Of a stretch of 64,000 nucleotides of DNA, positions 11,412 to 23,530 are shown one piece after another. Source of the stretch: Palaemon carinicauda (Eukaryota > Arthropoda > Malacostraca > Decapoda > Palaemonidae); NCBI RefSeq assembly GCF_036898095.1, contig NC_090744.1, positions 94,925,228 to 94,989,227 of the forward strand. The letters are read 5' to 3'. Position numbers and translations under genes: made by a program. Each line of letters begins with the position of its first letter. Positions within the stretch are counted from its first letter, which is position 1. Below the pieces are notes generated by a model. That model made no database searches. It saw only the letters and a list, made by a program, of their open reading frames with translations, and was not told where the DNA came from.

Positions 11412-13405
11412 ATTTCCTAGGAAAATTCAGAGTCAATGGGAGCTGTTACTAGGGAAGTTTCGCCATAAATTGAAATTGTGTACAGTGATTCTGATGCTAA
11501 ATAGGCCTTAATAGTTTTGACTTTTTCCTCCATGTAATATGGATCCCTGGTGACTAATAAAAGCATCTCCACCCACAGTTCACCTGAAACCATAAGAATA
11601 ATTATAACATTTCTGGAAGTGTCAACAGTTTAGAAGTGGTGAAATTCTCTTAGGTACCCTGTAAACCATCAAAATGTTTGGGTAAAAGGAAAATTTAATT
11701 CAGGATGTAACTATCACAAAACTAATAGTTTACAATATCTTACTGGTTCCTCATCATTTATGTTGAATACAGTACTGTTACATAATTTACACTATATATT
11801 TGTTCCTAGTGATGAAAGTATATCATTAGGAAGGGAAAGCATGTACTACAGGCATACCAACACAGAGTTCAAAGTGGTGAAGTGAGGAACTCCTAAAAAG
11901 AAAGGAGTAAATTGGATTTATATAATTTGGGGCACTTGAATCAGTGCTGCGGCCAGGTAGCCCATATACTACCAACTGAGGAGGAAGGAAGCTTGGATGC
12001 TTATCTCTACAAAGATGAAACCATAATACACTAATTATAAAACATCAAAACAGTTTATTAGAAAGCCAGTATATGATGAAATGACCATATAAAAGCCTTT
12101 AGGAATGGTAAGTTCATTGCAGAAAAAGGAGAAAAACAATGACCTGGACTTGATAGGGAGTTCAGGAAGATAGAGTACAGGGCAGAGAAATAGAAAGAAT
12201 GAATTTAACATTTTATACAATTAAAAAGCTGTTGTGAAAATGTGTAAATGGAGTTATAGTAATGAGTCAAAAACTTATTTCAAGGAAAAGTAGTGTGTGA
12301 ACACCAACCCTCAACAAAACACTAAGCATAAAAAAACATTAATTCTTGAAAAAATACAATGCAAACTCATATTTTCTTTTGGGGTTATTTAAGCCATCCT
12401 TTTCTTGTCAAAAAGAAATAAATGCCTATCATCATTATGCAATAAAGTAAGTATGTACTAGTGCAAAAGAACAAATTTTAGCCTAAAAATAAATTAATGA
12501 ATAATTGTAACAATGAGCTATATAGCATGAAGAATTTATAAAAAAAAAATTAATACAATGTAACCTATGAATACACAGAAGAAAAAAAGTAATTAGTGCA
12601 CAGATCCATCATGTCTTTAAAAAGGTTCAGTAAAACGTGTAAACACCCAGAAAACATAAAATATACAATGAATCTTAACCATGCGGTTGCTATATCATGA
12701 ATGAACAAATGATAATTATGATGTTCACAATCATTAGGTAATAATAATGATAGAATGTATGCTATTTAGCTAGAATGGCAGAATAATGAACAGATGCAAA
12801 AATTAATGGAATTTCCTAAGCTGCTTTCCAGAATAGCTCTGAATTGTAGAACAACTATGAACTACATAGAGTGGCAAGTTTCTGAAGTAGCTCGCCTTCA
12901 CTCTTCAACTCTCATCTTAATTCAAATGATAGCTTTCATGAATTTGGAAGATCTTACTTTATGTAAGCTGATGTACTGCACGTAAAGTTTTGGTTTTAGC
13001 CTAATAATGCATTATGCAGTTGTCTATTATAAAAATCCTATATGGTCTATCATCAAAATACACTGGAGTCTATCATATACTACTATGCATAAAAAGAGCT
13101 AAAACTTATCGTTACCTCATTCGCATCCACAAATTGTGCAATATCTACATATTGTTGGATAACAAAACAGTAATTTTCATTGGACATAATACAAGATTTC
13201 TATCAAAACAGTACAGTTAAGAATTCCACTATTGTTAAAACAATTTGTTTCAAGAAATTCTGTATAACTTACATGAAAGCGACCATACCCCCCCAAAAAA
13301 AAAACAATTTAACTTGACACCACGTGTGCTACAAAAGACTTCTATAAGACAACCTAGTTATATACATTTGATTATCAACAGACAGAATGTGTTTGTCAAT
13401 ACATC
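11412..13405. other. 3' flank of gcl
   Basis: The gcl 3' UTR must begin at 13405 and run leftward (minus strand). No certain polyadenylation site could be chosen in this AT-rich stretch; no other gene seen. Confidence 0.5.
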
Positions 13406-13570
13406 CTACTCTTGCGGTACACAGCTGGGTACTTCTGGTTGTGGAAGACATCCTGAGCTTGATGTTTGGCTTCCAGCACGAAGAAGAATAGGATGATTGG
13501 TAGTAATGAGAAAATTTGCACTCAGAAGGAGAGGATACTTTACTTCTGGATCTAGCACCATTATCCGGAC
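13406..13570 (-). CDS. gcl: germ cell-less, terminal coding exon (exon 7 of those visible)
   Basis: Encodes VRIMVLDPEVKYPLLLSANF and then a 34-residue tail ending SCVPQE and TAG (13406-13408). The start matches the last conserved block of GMCL1 proteins, in which a V-x-x-LD stretch precedes a FPLYI-x-x-NFL type motif; the Ser/Pro-rich tail is not conserved. The acceptor reads GTATTTAG before GTCCGG, phase 0, which joins the phase-0 end of the exon at 25668-25758 (...KNEE/VRIM...). The left end of DIRS copy B lies at 13594, only 23 bp upstream of this acceptor, so the upstream intron context is transposon sequence. A possible branch point ACTAA lies in the 23 retained bases, about 18 nt before the exon. 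Confidence 0.85.
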   Translation of the reverse strand, partial: VRIMVLDPEVKYPLLLSANFLITTNHPILLRAGSQTSSSGCLPQPEVPSCVPQE

Positions 13571-13593
13571 CTAAATACAATAATTCTTTAGTT

Positions 13594-13786
13594 AAAAATG
13601 ATATTTTGATTATAAAATAAATTTTTGAATATACTTACCCGGTGAATATATAATAGCTGACGTCTCCGACGGCTCGACAGAATTCAAAAACTCGCGAGCG
13701 ATCGCCATGAAGGTAGCGGGTGTGCCCACCAGCGCCGACTATCGGCCAGATACCGCATATACATGTAAACAGCTCCAGTTCTTCTC
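13594..13786. repeat. Left inverted terminal repeat, copy B
   Basis: Reverse complement of 19848-19998 over about 150 bp, apart from single differences such as GCGAGCGATCGC here against GCAAGCGATCGC in the other repeat. The outer 40 bp differ from the right end. Confidence 0.85.
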
Positions 13787-13829
13787 ATCCCGCTGGGTCT
13801 CTATCGGGGAGGAAGGGGGGGCCTTTAAT

Positions 13830-13924
13830 TTATATATTCACCGGGTAAGTATATTCAAAAATTTATTTTATAATCAAAATATCATTTTTAAATATTAAAC
13901 TTAGCCGGTGAATATATAATAGCT
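13830..13924. repeat. Internal complementary region, copy B
   Basis: Contiguous join of the reverse complement of the left end (TTATATATTCACCGGGTAAG ... TAATCAAAATATC) and of the right end (AAATATTAAACTTAGCC...). Copy-specific bases (AATCAAAA, ATTAAAC) agree with this copy's own termini and differ from A and C (AATTAAAA, ATTTAAC). Confidence 0.9.
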
Positions 13925-14310
13925 GATTCACACCCATGGTGGTGGGTAGAGACCAGTATTAATACAGTTTACGGCGTATATGCTTAGAGTTTTTGACAGT
14001 TATATCATAACCAAACCCAAATAAATATAGGTACCTGGTAAGGAAGCTGACTCTAACGATTACTCTGCCTTGTTAGTCCGCTTTCCTCACGAAGCCCAGC
14101 CATCCTCTTAGGATGCTGAAAGACTCCCAGGAGCTGAAGTATCTAGGGCGACAACCCATACAACAGGACCTCATCAAAACCCTTAATCTGGGCGCTCTCA
14201 AGAAATGACATTTGACCACCCGCCAAATCAAAAAGGATGCGAAAGGCTTCTTAGCCTTCCGTACAACCCAATTAAAAACATTTCAAGAGAAGATTAAAAG
14301 GATATTGGAA

Positions 14311-15482
14311 TTAAGGGAATGTAGTGGTAGAACCCTTACCCACTACTGCACTCGCTGTAACGAATGGACCCAGTGTGTAGCAGTCCTCATAAAGAGTCTG
14401 GACATCTTTTAAGTAAAATGACGCGAATACCGACTTGCTTCTCCAAACGGTCGCATCCATAATACTTTGCAGAGATCTGTTTTGCTTAAAGGCCACAGAA
14501 GTTGTTATAGCTCTTACTTCGTGCGTCTTAACCTTAAGCAAGCAACGATCTTTTTCACTCAAGTGAGAATGAGCCTCTCGGATTAAAAATCTAATAAAAT
14601 ATGACAAAGCATTCTTTGACATAGGCAATGAAGGCTTCTTAACTGAGCACCACAAAGCCTTAGATCCACCTCGTAAGGATTTAGTCCGAGCTAAATAAAA
14701 CTTCAGAGCTCTAACTGGACACAGCACTCTTTCAAGCTCGTTGCCTACGATCTCTGACAGGCAAGGTATATCAAATGACTTAGGCCAAGGACGAGAAGGC
14801 AGTTCATTTTTGGCCAAGAAAACCAAGCTGAAGTGAACATGTGGCTTTATCTGTAGAAAAGCCGATGTTCCTACTGAAGGCATGGATCTCACTGACCCTT
14901 TTAGCCGAAGCCAAGCACACTAAGAAAAGCGTCTTGAGGGTGAGATCCTTCAGGGAGGCTGAATGTAATGGCTCAAACCTGTCGGACATTAGGAACCTTA
15001 GGACCACGTCTAAGTTCCATCCAGGAGTTGCCATACGACGCTCCCTAGAGGTCTCGAAGGACTTAAGGAGATCTTGGAGATCTTGATTATTGGACAGATC
15101 TAAGCCTCTATGTCTGAACACAGACGCCAACATGCTCCTGTAGCCCTTAATAGTGGGCGCTGAGAGGGAGTGAACATTTCTCAGATGTAGGAGAAAGTCT
15201 GCAATTTGGGCTACAGAGGTACTGGAAGAGGAAATGGATGATGACTTGCACCAGTCTCTAAAGACTTCCCACTTCGACTGATAGACCTTGATGGTAGATG
15301 CTCTCCTAGCTCTCGCAATCGTTCTGGCTGCCTCCTTCGAAAATCCTCTAGCTCTTGAGAGTCTTTCGATAGTCTGAAGGCAGTCAGACGAAGCGCGGGG
15401 AGGCTTTGATGAAGACTCCTTACGTGGCTGCCGTAAGAGATCCATCCTTAAAGGTAGACTCCTTGGAACGTCTACCAGCCAT
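14311..15482 (-). pseudogene. Tyrosine recombinase remnant, copy B
   Basis: From the Met at 15482, a frame with a central core-binding-like region (SKWEVFRDWCKSSS) and the first catalytic arginine (SAKRVSEIHAF) runs to a frameshift at about 14804-14892. The second frame carries KTHEVRAITTS (H and R), VWRSKSVF and the tyrosine (FYLKDV). Apart from the frameshift the gene is nearly complete. The homologous start Met exists in all three copies. Role: insertion of the circular element DNA by site-specific recombination. Confidence 0.85.
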
Positions 15483-16735
15483 TGAAGTACCTCTGTTACT
15501 CACTCTCTCGCGGGCCAGAGTGGAGCAACCAATGTCAACCTGGTCCCTTCGTGAGAGGTGAACTTCTGCAGCACCTTGTCTAGGATCTTGAAAGGTGGAA
15601 AGGCATAAACGTCCAGGTGAGACCAGTCCAGCAGGAAAGCGTCTATGTGAGCTGCCTCTGGATCTGGAACTGGAAAGCAGTAAGTCGAGAGCCTCTTTGT
15701 CAGAGAGAGTAGCAAAAAGATCTATGGTGGGTAGACCCCATGTCATCCATAGCTTCTCGCATACAGTCTTATGCAACGTCCACTCCATGGAGAAGACTTG
15801 TCCTCTTCTGCTGAGGCCGTCCACCAAGACATTCATTTCTGCACAAATCTCGCCAAAGGAGAGATGTTACTGCCTTAAAAGGAGTTCCTTCTGATCCGTG
15901 GATCAAAGAACCGAGCCTTCCAGACTGTCCAGTGGAGCTCCCTAACCCAAATCCGCTGCATCTGAAAACAACACATGGTTTGGGTTCTTGATCGCAAGAG
16001 AAAGACCTTCTCGAAGTCTGATGTTGCTGTCCCACCAAGTCAGACATGTCTAGACTGAGTTGGAGATTGGGAAAGAGATACTCACTAAGCCCTTCTCCTT
16101 GTTCCAATGTTTAGGTGAAATAGGAAAGGGCATAGGTTGAGTCTCCCCAGAGAGATAAACTACTCCAGCGATGAAAGAGTTCCCACGAGGCTAGTTCAAA
16201 CTCTTACAGAGCAACTGTTTTTCTCTTGCAAGTGAAGGACTTTTAACAGAGCGTGTTCCATTCTTGCGGGAGACGAAAAGGGTAAAAAAATCAGACACTG
16301 TATCTCCATTCCCAAAAAAAGAATAGTCTGGGATGGGATACTGTAAGTTACGACTTCTCTACGTTCACTATGAGACCTAGCTCCTTGGTTAGGTCTAATG
16401 TCCATTAGAGGCTCTCCAGACAGCGATATAATGACGAACGCCCTGATTAGCCAGTCGTCAAAATAAAGGGAGGCTCTGAATCCTCAAAAAATGTAGAAAG
16501 CTTGCTACATTTTGCAATGGCCTTGTAAAAACAAGAAGAGAGGGAATGAGGTTGGAGTACAGTGCTCGACAGTGGTACATTACTTTCACGTCCACAAACC
16601 TCAGGTGTAGTTGAAAGTTTGGATGAATCGGGATGTGGAAGTATGCATCCTGAAGGTCGAGAGAGACCATCCAGTCGCCTTCCATTAATGCTGTCAAGAC
16701 AGCTAGGTAGACTTCATTGTGAAGTTTGTCTTGAC
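15483..16735 (-). pseudogene. Reverse transcriptase/RNase H remnant, copy B
   Basis: The RT palm motif A (GDWMVSLDLQDAYFHIPI) leads into the motif B region (CRALYSNLIPSLLVFTRPL) that copies A and C lack. A frameshift follows, and the catalytic box reads SLYFDDWLI in the shifted frame near 16450. RNase H begins (HVLFSDAADLG, near 15965) but the core with the second and third acidic residues is deleted; the sequence resumes at MNVLVDGLSRRGQ near 15836. Inactive for both activities. Confidence 0.75.
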
Positions 16736-18502
16736 AATGAACACATTGAGCGCACTTGCATCTTACGTACTCCTGCAGTGAACGTGGCTGCCAGATCATT
16801 GGAGCCATCCCTGATAGTCTTGTTCCTGCAGAGAACGTGGCTGTCAGATCATTGGAGCCATCCCTGATAGCCTTGTTTATGCATGACATAATTGTACAGC
16901 AAAACTTCAAACGCTCGAAAAAAAAACTCCTAACAGGAGATGGTCTAGCTCTGAAGCCGACCATAAAATCTTGGAGCGTCTCATGGCCAGGCTCCAGGGA
17001 GAGTCTATGAGGCTTGAGAAGTCTATCTGGGCAGAGGCAGGAACTCCCAAGCCGAGAACTTCTCCCGTGTCATACCAGACGCTCGCTCTATAAGCCAGTT
17101 TAAAAGGAGGGAAAGCAAAGGCTGTCTCCCCCAAACTCCTCCTGGTGATCAACCAGTCGCCTAGCAAACGTAAAGCTCTCTTAGAAGAGCGAGAGAGCAC
17201 TAGCTTAGAAAACAACGGCTTCGAAGTAGCTAGGCCTAGTGTAAACTCTGACGTTTAGGCGAACGAGGAGCAGCAGTTACAAAATGATCCGGACAAAGAT
17301 CCTTAAAAATCAGCATGATTTATTTAAAGTCCATAGAGGGCTGAGCAGCTTTAGGCTCCTCTCCGTCTGACAGAGTCCCCAAGGGAATATCAGTAGGAGG
17401 GGGATCAGCAACTTCCTCATCTGAAGGAACCTCGTCTGACAATTGCCGAGTCTCAAGCAAGGGAGAGACCTGCCGTGGTGGCAATGCTTGACAAGCAGAG
17501 TCCACACGCAAAGGAGCATCAGTAGCAGTCAAGGAGGCTACGTCATGTAACTGCTTAAAGGACTGACCAACAACAACAACAGGTGCGGGAGGACGCTCGA
17601 CGTCAAGTCGAGACTGCCTTGACTGCCTAGATAGAGTAGTTAAAACAACTCTTGACTGCGGTGCTTGACGTTCAACGTCAAAACAAGGCAACTGTAGCTG
17701 GTTGGCGAGCGTCCTGAACGTCAACACGAGACTGCGGCAGCGGCTGAACGTCAACACGAGGCTGCGGCAGCGGCTGAAAGTCAACACGGGACTGCAGCGA
17801 GTAAGGATCCAAGTCACGTGACTGACGTGACAAACTACCGACATCACGTTTCATAACGTCAAACGGACGAGTAAATGCTCATTTGGGCGGCTGACGGCCA
17901 GAGTCTCGTTTAGTGTAACGGCGACTCGAAAGCGAAGGTTTATCGTGAACCTGCTCAACGTCATACTTCTCCATAAGGGAGGCAAGCTTAGTCTGCATGT
18001 CCTGCAGGACAACCCATTTAGGATCAACAGGAGTCGGGACGGGCCGAGACGACGGTAACGTCTGTGTTGGCAAAACATTGCCTTTACCGCGACCCTCGGA
18101 CCCCGTGTTACGCTTGCGTTTAATAGGCGAATCGTCTTCCAACGACTGCAAAGGGTCAGAGCTGTCCCCATGGCTACAGCCAGGACGCTGGACCTGTCCT
18201 GAATGGACTGACTTCCGCTTTAAGGGTCTAGAAACTTTGCTCCAAGATTTCTTTTGGGAGAAGCCTTGGGATGACGAGGAGAAAAACAGCCTCGCTCGTC
18301 TTATGGTAGGGGCGATCTTGCTAGACACGCCCGATACCATAGAGGGAACGTTTGTTCGTTGGTTAAAGCCTCTCGTCCCCATAAGTCCTACGACATTACT
18401 TCTCCCTGGAGCATGGGAGCCTGAAAGAGGTATCGGACTAGGTGAACGACAAGCACGAACAGACGAACCCTCGATCGCAACACTAAAAAACACTTTGCGC
18501 AA
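16736..18502 (-). pseudogene. Gag-like ORF1 remnant, copy B
   Basis: The longest remaining frame (17879-18502, 207 codons) starts MRKVFFSVAIEGSS and has a basic, Ser-rich N-terminus followed by PVDPKWVVLQDMQTKLASLM, a possible short coiled segment. Further pieces follow in other frames (SDEVPSDEEVADPP near 17430; KRALRLLGDWLITRRSLG near 17190; CTIMSCINKAIRDGSNDL near 16880). At 16794-16860 a 53-bp tandem duplication shifts the frame and fuses this region to the RT palm. Gag identity is by position. Confidence 0.6.
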
Positions 18503-19847
18503 TTATCACTTTATCACTACGATTTTGTTTTTGCACTTACTTCACTGAAATCGAATTTTTCAATAATTTCAAATTAGGCATGAATAAAAACTGATTTCTA
18601 CCTGAAGCACGCAATTCTCCCCTACATCAAAAGGTTTAATTGCGAAATAAGTCGTATAATGTAAGCACATTAATACAAGCAAAAAAAAACAGTAAACATA
18701 TATATCGAATAAAACGGAAATATATAAAGTTAAAAGGATCAGTGACTGGGGAGGAGACTAAACACTAGTTCATTAAAAACTACGTTTTCAATCTCTCACC
18801 GTACAGTGCCTTGGGACGAGAATAAAAACTAAAAACGTTTTATCCTTTCTCCCCGTACAGAGACTTGGGACGAGAGCAAAAAAAAAAACTGACTCGAGAA
18901 CAACATTACTCGCTTGGGACGAGAATAAAGATCGGAACGTTCTCTCTTCCTCTCTCTCTCTCCGTCTCTCTCTCTCTCTCTCTCTTGATTTCACACAGAA
19001 GAGAAAAGCCCACTTACCCTTCGTCAATAAACAGGTTATTTGACCAAAGGAAAAAACTTAAAGAACTAAGAAATTGAAAATTAACAAGTTCCTTTAAATT
19101 AGTATTAAAACATTTCAGTTTGAAAGAAGAATGAACAAAACGTCAAAATCGATTTACTCTTTCTGCAAAGTGAAACCGTGATTCTCTCTTTCTCTATCGT
19201 AACGATAGAGCGCAAACTGCGTAGCATAAATAAACCAATTGTTAGTTCATCTTTGAAACAGCACGAAGACTATTCAAAGAAAATCTTTCATAAAATATTT
19301 ACTAAAAAATATTCATTTAATAACTCTTACAGAGAAAATGATTTAAACTTAACGAAAATAAAAGTTGAATGGGCTCAACGTTGTTTAACTTCGGTTTCCA
19401 AGTTAGGACCGCCTACTCTCGGATTAGGGGAGGAATAGGTAAGGCCGTATATAAACAAATCATTAAAATTTATCTTGATGTTTAGTATAAGTGGAAAGCT
19501 AATCGAAGAGGCCTAATAAAGGCGGGTGAGATATAAAATATATAGAGGAAAATCTATAATTAACAACAACAATTTATAATGTGATAAGATAATTGCTAAA
19601 AGCCTAAAACACACTTCCGTACACTAAGGGAAGGGTCGGCCATTTTTACTCTATGGAAAAAAAACCAGAGATAAAAGCAAGGGCAAAAACACTTTTACTC
19701 TCCTTTCAAAAGCATTTCTTTTGAGGATAATATTGAATAATCCAACACGGCGAAAGCAATAAAACCAAAACCAAGTACTTCACCAATTCGGTAGAAAACT
19801 CGAGGTCATAATAGCGAGTGGAATCGACTTGTCGATGAAACCGACAG
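18503..19847 (-). other. 5' leader of copy B
   Basis: Non-coding, homologous to the leaders of A and C, with the CT tract (about 18945-18985) and the ATCGTAACGATAGAGCGC motif near 19195. Confidence 0.5.
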
Positions 19848-20014
19848 AGAAGAACTGGAGCTGTTTACATGTATATGCGGTATCTGGCCGATAGTCGGCG
19901 CTGGTGGGCACACCCGCTACCTTCATGGCGATCGCTTGCGAGTTTTTGAATTCTGTCGAGCCGTCGGAGACGTCAGCTATTATATATTCACCGGCTAAGT
20001 TTAATATTTAAAAA
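19848..20014. repeat. Right inverted terminal repeat, copy B
   Basis: Partner of 13594-13786; 5' end of the element in coding orientation. Confidence 0.85.
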
Positions 20015-20639
20015 AGATGTCCTCCAATATAAATTAGAGATCGTACAGATTTTTCCAATGTTTATGAGGCAGTACAGTAATATTCAAATTAGATGATTCC
20101 TTAACTTAATGCATTGACAGTTCGTGGAAATCTTTCACCCGGAGACTAACTTGATTAATTGTTTATTGGAGATAACCCTTTTTATATCACTCCCTATCTC
20201 TAGCTGTAAAGATTGTTTCATTTACGCGTCTTATTAATTAATTTTCAAGAAGGTCAGCATCTGTTTCGTGGCGTATGTTCCTTTTCTTAACAAAAATCTT
20301 GGCTTGGAAACTGTGACATATTTTAACTGATATGAAATAATTATTAAAGGTAATTCAATATAGAGGGAGCAAAAGTTAAGAAACAATCTTCTCCAATATT
20401 AAAATGGTGTAAATGTCACTATCATTAAAATGATCATTAAATTTTTCACATCTATACTCGCCTGATGTTCATATTGCTTTCATCTCTGAAGCTTGGAATG
20501 TTGATGCTACTCCTTAAAATTAAGAAATTTTCCCATTTTATTTCCTTCCAATACACTAATACCTCTAGTAAAGAATGTCAGATAGATTCTTCAGTCTCAG
20601 AGTTGAAATAATTTCCTATCCTCTTGATGCCACTAATAT
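20015..20639. other. gcl intron, unassigned
   Basis: AT-rich intron. CGCCTGATGTTCATATTG near 20459 resembles the terminus of the MITE at 28634-28960, perhaps a fragment of it. Nothing else seen. Confidence 0.4.
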
Positions 20640-20968
20640 GTGGGGAGGCTGCACATGAATAGCAGGGGCAAGGGACAGTGACATTGCTTTATCGAGCAGG
20701 ACAATGCCCGAGAGACTAACCATGTACACACATATGATCAGTGCCCAAGCCCCCTTTCCACCCAAGCTAGGACTAAGGAGGGGCAGGCAATGGGTGCTGA
20801 TGAATGGCAGTTAGATCTAAAGGCACCAAGAAACACCCCAATCGTTAGCTCACAAGCATGGTGAGGTTACAGCAACCAAGGAAACTAATGAGTTTGAGTG
20901 GGAATCAAACCCCAGTCTGGCGTTCACCAGTCGGGAACGTTACCACAACGGCCACCACAACCCTTCTG
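20640..20968 (-). mobile_element. tRNA-derived SINE
   Basis: On the minus strand the head (about 20968-20895) has an A-box-like TGGCCGTTGTGG and a B-box-like GGGTTTGATTCCC spaced as in tRNA-derived RNA polymerase III promoters. It is followed by a roughly 250-bp non-coding body with GGGCACTGATCATATGTGT near 20740. No cloverleaf closes, so it is not a tRNA gene. Inserted in the last gcl intron, sense to gcl. Confidence 0.65.
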
Positions 20969-21459
20969 AGATGTTGTATAGAATTCCATTCAGTAAGGTC
21001 CACCTCACTTGGATTCAGAGAATGATTGAAAATTGTTTGTCTGAACAGATTGATTGGATGACAACCTCATCATGCTTTGATAACGGACCACAAAATTATG
21101 TACATATCTTCTCTGGCCAAAATGTAGTTATCAGTGCAATTTTGCTCTTTACCAAATTTTTTATGTATCTATCACCTACCAAATCATGTCAAGTGGAAAG
21201 GTGTAAAAATCCAGGTTTAACCTATCTTGACACAGGGGTGAACAAAACAGAGCTATATTTTGGTTCAGTGAGGTTCTAAACATGTCTGTGTTGGGCTGAC
21301 CCTATAGGCAGAAGCAGCCTTCATGAGAAGAGGAAAAAGACCTGTTCTTGTCAAATATTTTTTTCCCTTATCCTGAATAGGAATTGAATTTTGCCTTCCT
21401 TTATTTCCCGATATATGTCAATGCTTTCTTGTTGCCTGAGAATATTACAATGGTCATTA

Positions 21460-23530
21460 CTACCACTATTATTATTATTATTACTATCCAAGCTACAACC
21501 CTAGTTGGAAAAGCAAGATGCTATAAGCCCAGGGGCTCCAATAGGGAAAAATAGCCCAGTGAGGAAAGGAAAAAAGGAAATAAATAAATGAAGAGAACAA
21601 ATTAACAATAAATCATTCTAAAAAAGTAACGTCAAAACAGATATGTCATAATATATATAAACTTTTAACAACGTCAAAAACAAATACGTCATATATAAAC
21701 TATAAAAAGCCTCATGTCCGCCTGGTCAACAAAAAAGCATTTGCTCCAACTTTGAACTTTTGAAGTTCCACTGATTCAACTACCCGATTAGGAAGATCAT
21801 TCCACAACTTGGTAACAGCAGGAATAAAACTTCTAGAGTACTGCGTAGTATTGAGCCTTATGATGGAGAAGGCCTGGCTATTAGAATTAACTACCTGCCT
21901 AGTAATACGAACAGGATAGAATTGTCCAGGGAGATCTGAATGTAAAGGATGGTCAGAATTATGAAAAATCTTATGCAACATGCATAATGAACTAATTGAA
22001 CAATGGTGCCAGAGATTAATATCTAGATCAGGAATAAGAAATTTAATAGACCGTAAGTTTCTGTCCAACAAATTAAGATGAGAATCAGCAGCTGAAGACC
22101 AGACAGGAGAACAATACTCAAAACAAGGTAGAATGAAAGAATTAAAACACTTCTTCAGAATAGATTGATCACCGAAAATCTTAAAAGACTTTCTCAATAA
22201 GCCAATTTTTCGTGCAATTGAAGAAGAAACAGACCTTAAATGTTTCTCAAAAGTAAATTTGCTGTCGAGAATCACACCTAAAATTTTGAAAGAGTCAGAC
22301 AAATTTAAAGAAACATTATCAATACTGAGATCCGGATGTTGAGGAGCCACCATCCTTGACCTACTTACAATCATACTTTGAGTTTTGTTAGGATTCAACT
22401 TCATACCCTATAATTTGCACCATGCACTAATTTTAGCTAAATCTCTATTAAGGGATTCACCAACCACCGATCTACATTCAGGAGATAGAATTGATGCAAA
22501 GAGAGTAGCATCATCTGCATATGCAACAAGCTTGTTTTCTAGGCCAAACCACATGTTATGTGTATATAGTATGAAAAGTAATGGGCCAAGAACACTACCC
22601 TGTGGAACACCGGATATCACATTCCTATACTCACTATGGTGCCCGTCAACAACAACTCTTTGAGATCTATTACTTAAAAAATCAATAATAATGCTAAGAA
22701 ACAACCTACCCACTCCCAACTGTTTCAGTTTGAAAACAAGGGCCTCATGATTAACACGGTCAAAGGCAGCACTAAAATCAAGGCCAATCATACGAACTTC
22801 CCGACCACAATCAAGGGATTTCTGTACAGCATTGGAGATTGTAAGAAGGGCATCACATGCTCCAAGGCCTTTACGAAAACCAAATTGCAAACTGGGGAGT
22901 AGATGATTACCTTCAGCAAACCTATTAAGACGTTTTGCCGGAAGACGTTCAAAACCTTTAGATTAAAAACTTTAGATAATATGGGAGTTATGGAAATTGG
23001 GCGGTAATCAGTGGGACTTGAGCTACCACAAACACATTTACATAGAGGAGTAACATTACCAATTCTCCAACAAGTGCTAAAAGCTCCTCTTCTTGCTAAC
23101 TTGCGCAAAATAACAGATAACTTTGGAGCTAAGAAATCTGCTGTCTTTATAAAAAAACAAAGGAAAAATACCATTTGGGTCTACACCTCCATAAGCATCA
23201 AGGTCCATCAACAGAGCTTTAATCTCACGAGATTGAAAAGCTAAACTAGTTTAGCCTCAGGAAAACAGGAATGAGGAAGTTCAAGTTCTTCATTACTCTG
23301 TTTACTGTCAAAAACATCAGCCAAAAGGGTTGCCTTTTCCTTTGGACAGTGAGTGACTGAGCCATCAGGTTTAAGTAAAGGAGGAACTGTTGCATCTACA
23401 CCAAAGAGTGCAATTTTAAGAGTAGACCACCATTTATGTTCCTGAGTTGTACCAGAAAGAGTTTCTTTTATGGTTAAATTGTACTCCTTTCCAGTTGAGG
23501 CATAAACTCTCTGAGAAAAAGCTTGAAGCC
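21460..23530 (-). mobile_element. Jockey/I-type LINE, 5'-truncated
   Basis: A minus-strand non-LTR retrotransposon holding the RT domain, the C-terminal part of its ORF, a short 3' region (CTTATAGCATCTTGCTTTTC, CAACTAGGGTTGTAGCTT) and a (TAA)n tail at about 21480-21465. Upstream of the RT, readable pieces such as TIKETLSGTTQEHKWW and DGSVTHCPKEKATLL continue to about 23525, where the homology stops. The same 3' tail occurs many times in this window. Confidence 0.85.
21712..23174 (-). pseudogene. LINE reverse transcriptase, one frameshift and one stop
   Basis: Target-primed reverse transcriptase of a Jockey/I-like element. In order: LKLARRGAFSTCWRIGNVTP-type and TDYRPISITPILSKVF finger motifs (ending in a frameshift near 22960), QFGFRKGLGACDALL, DFSAAFDRVNHEALVFKL (motif A), SGVPQGSVLGPLLFILYTH (motif B), VAYADDATLF (motif C), then MKLNPNKTQSMIVSR and the long C-terminal block ending FLLTRRT. 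A TAG at 22408-22410 interrupts CKL/GMKLNPNK in frame; otherwise 22890-21712 is one frame. Endonuclease and ORF1 are missing. It is recent, with few lesions. Confidence 0.85.

Larger units (their letters stand above)
13594..20014 (-). mobile_element. DIRS-type retrotransposon, copy B (family 1), in last gcl intron
   Basis: 6.4 kb, sense to gcl. Inverted terminal repeats 13594-13786 and 19848-20014, internal complementary region 13830-13924, and Gag, RT, RNase H, recombinase remains. Its inverted repeats differ from those of A and C (GACGTCTCCGACGGC in place of CAACTCTGTTGC) yet agree with each other. It retains the RT motif B region lost from A and C but has lost the RNase H core. No target duplication; flanking bases are A runs. 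Confidence 0.9.

Noticed and set aside
20895..20968. A tRNA gene
   Set aside because: Only A-box-like and B-box-like elements are present; no acceptor stem or cloverleaf, and a SINE body follows.
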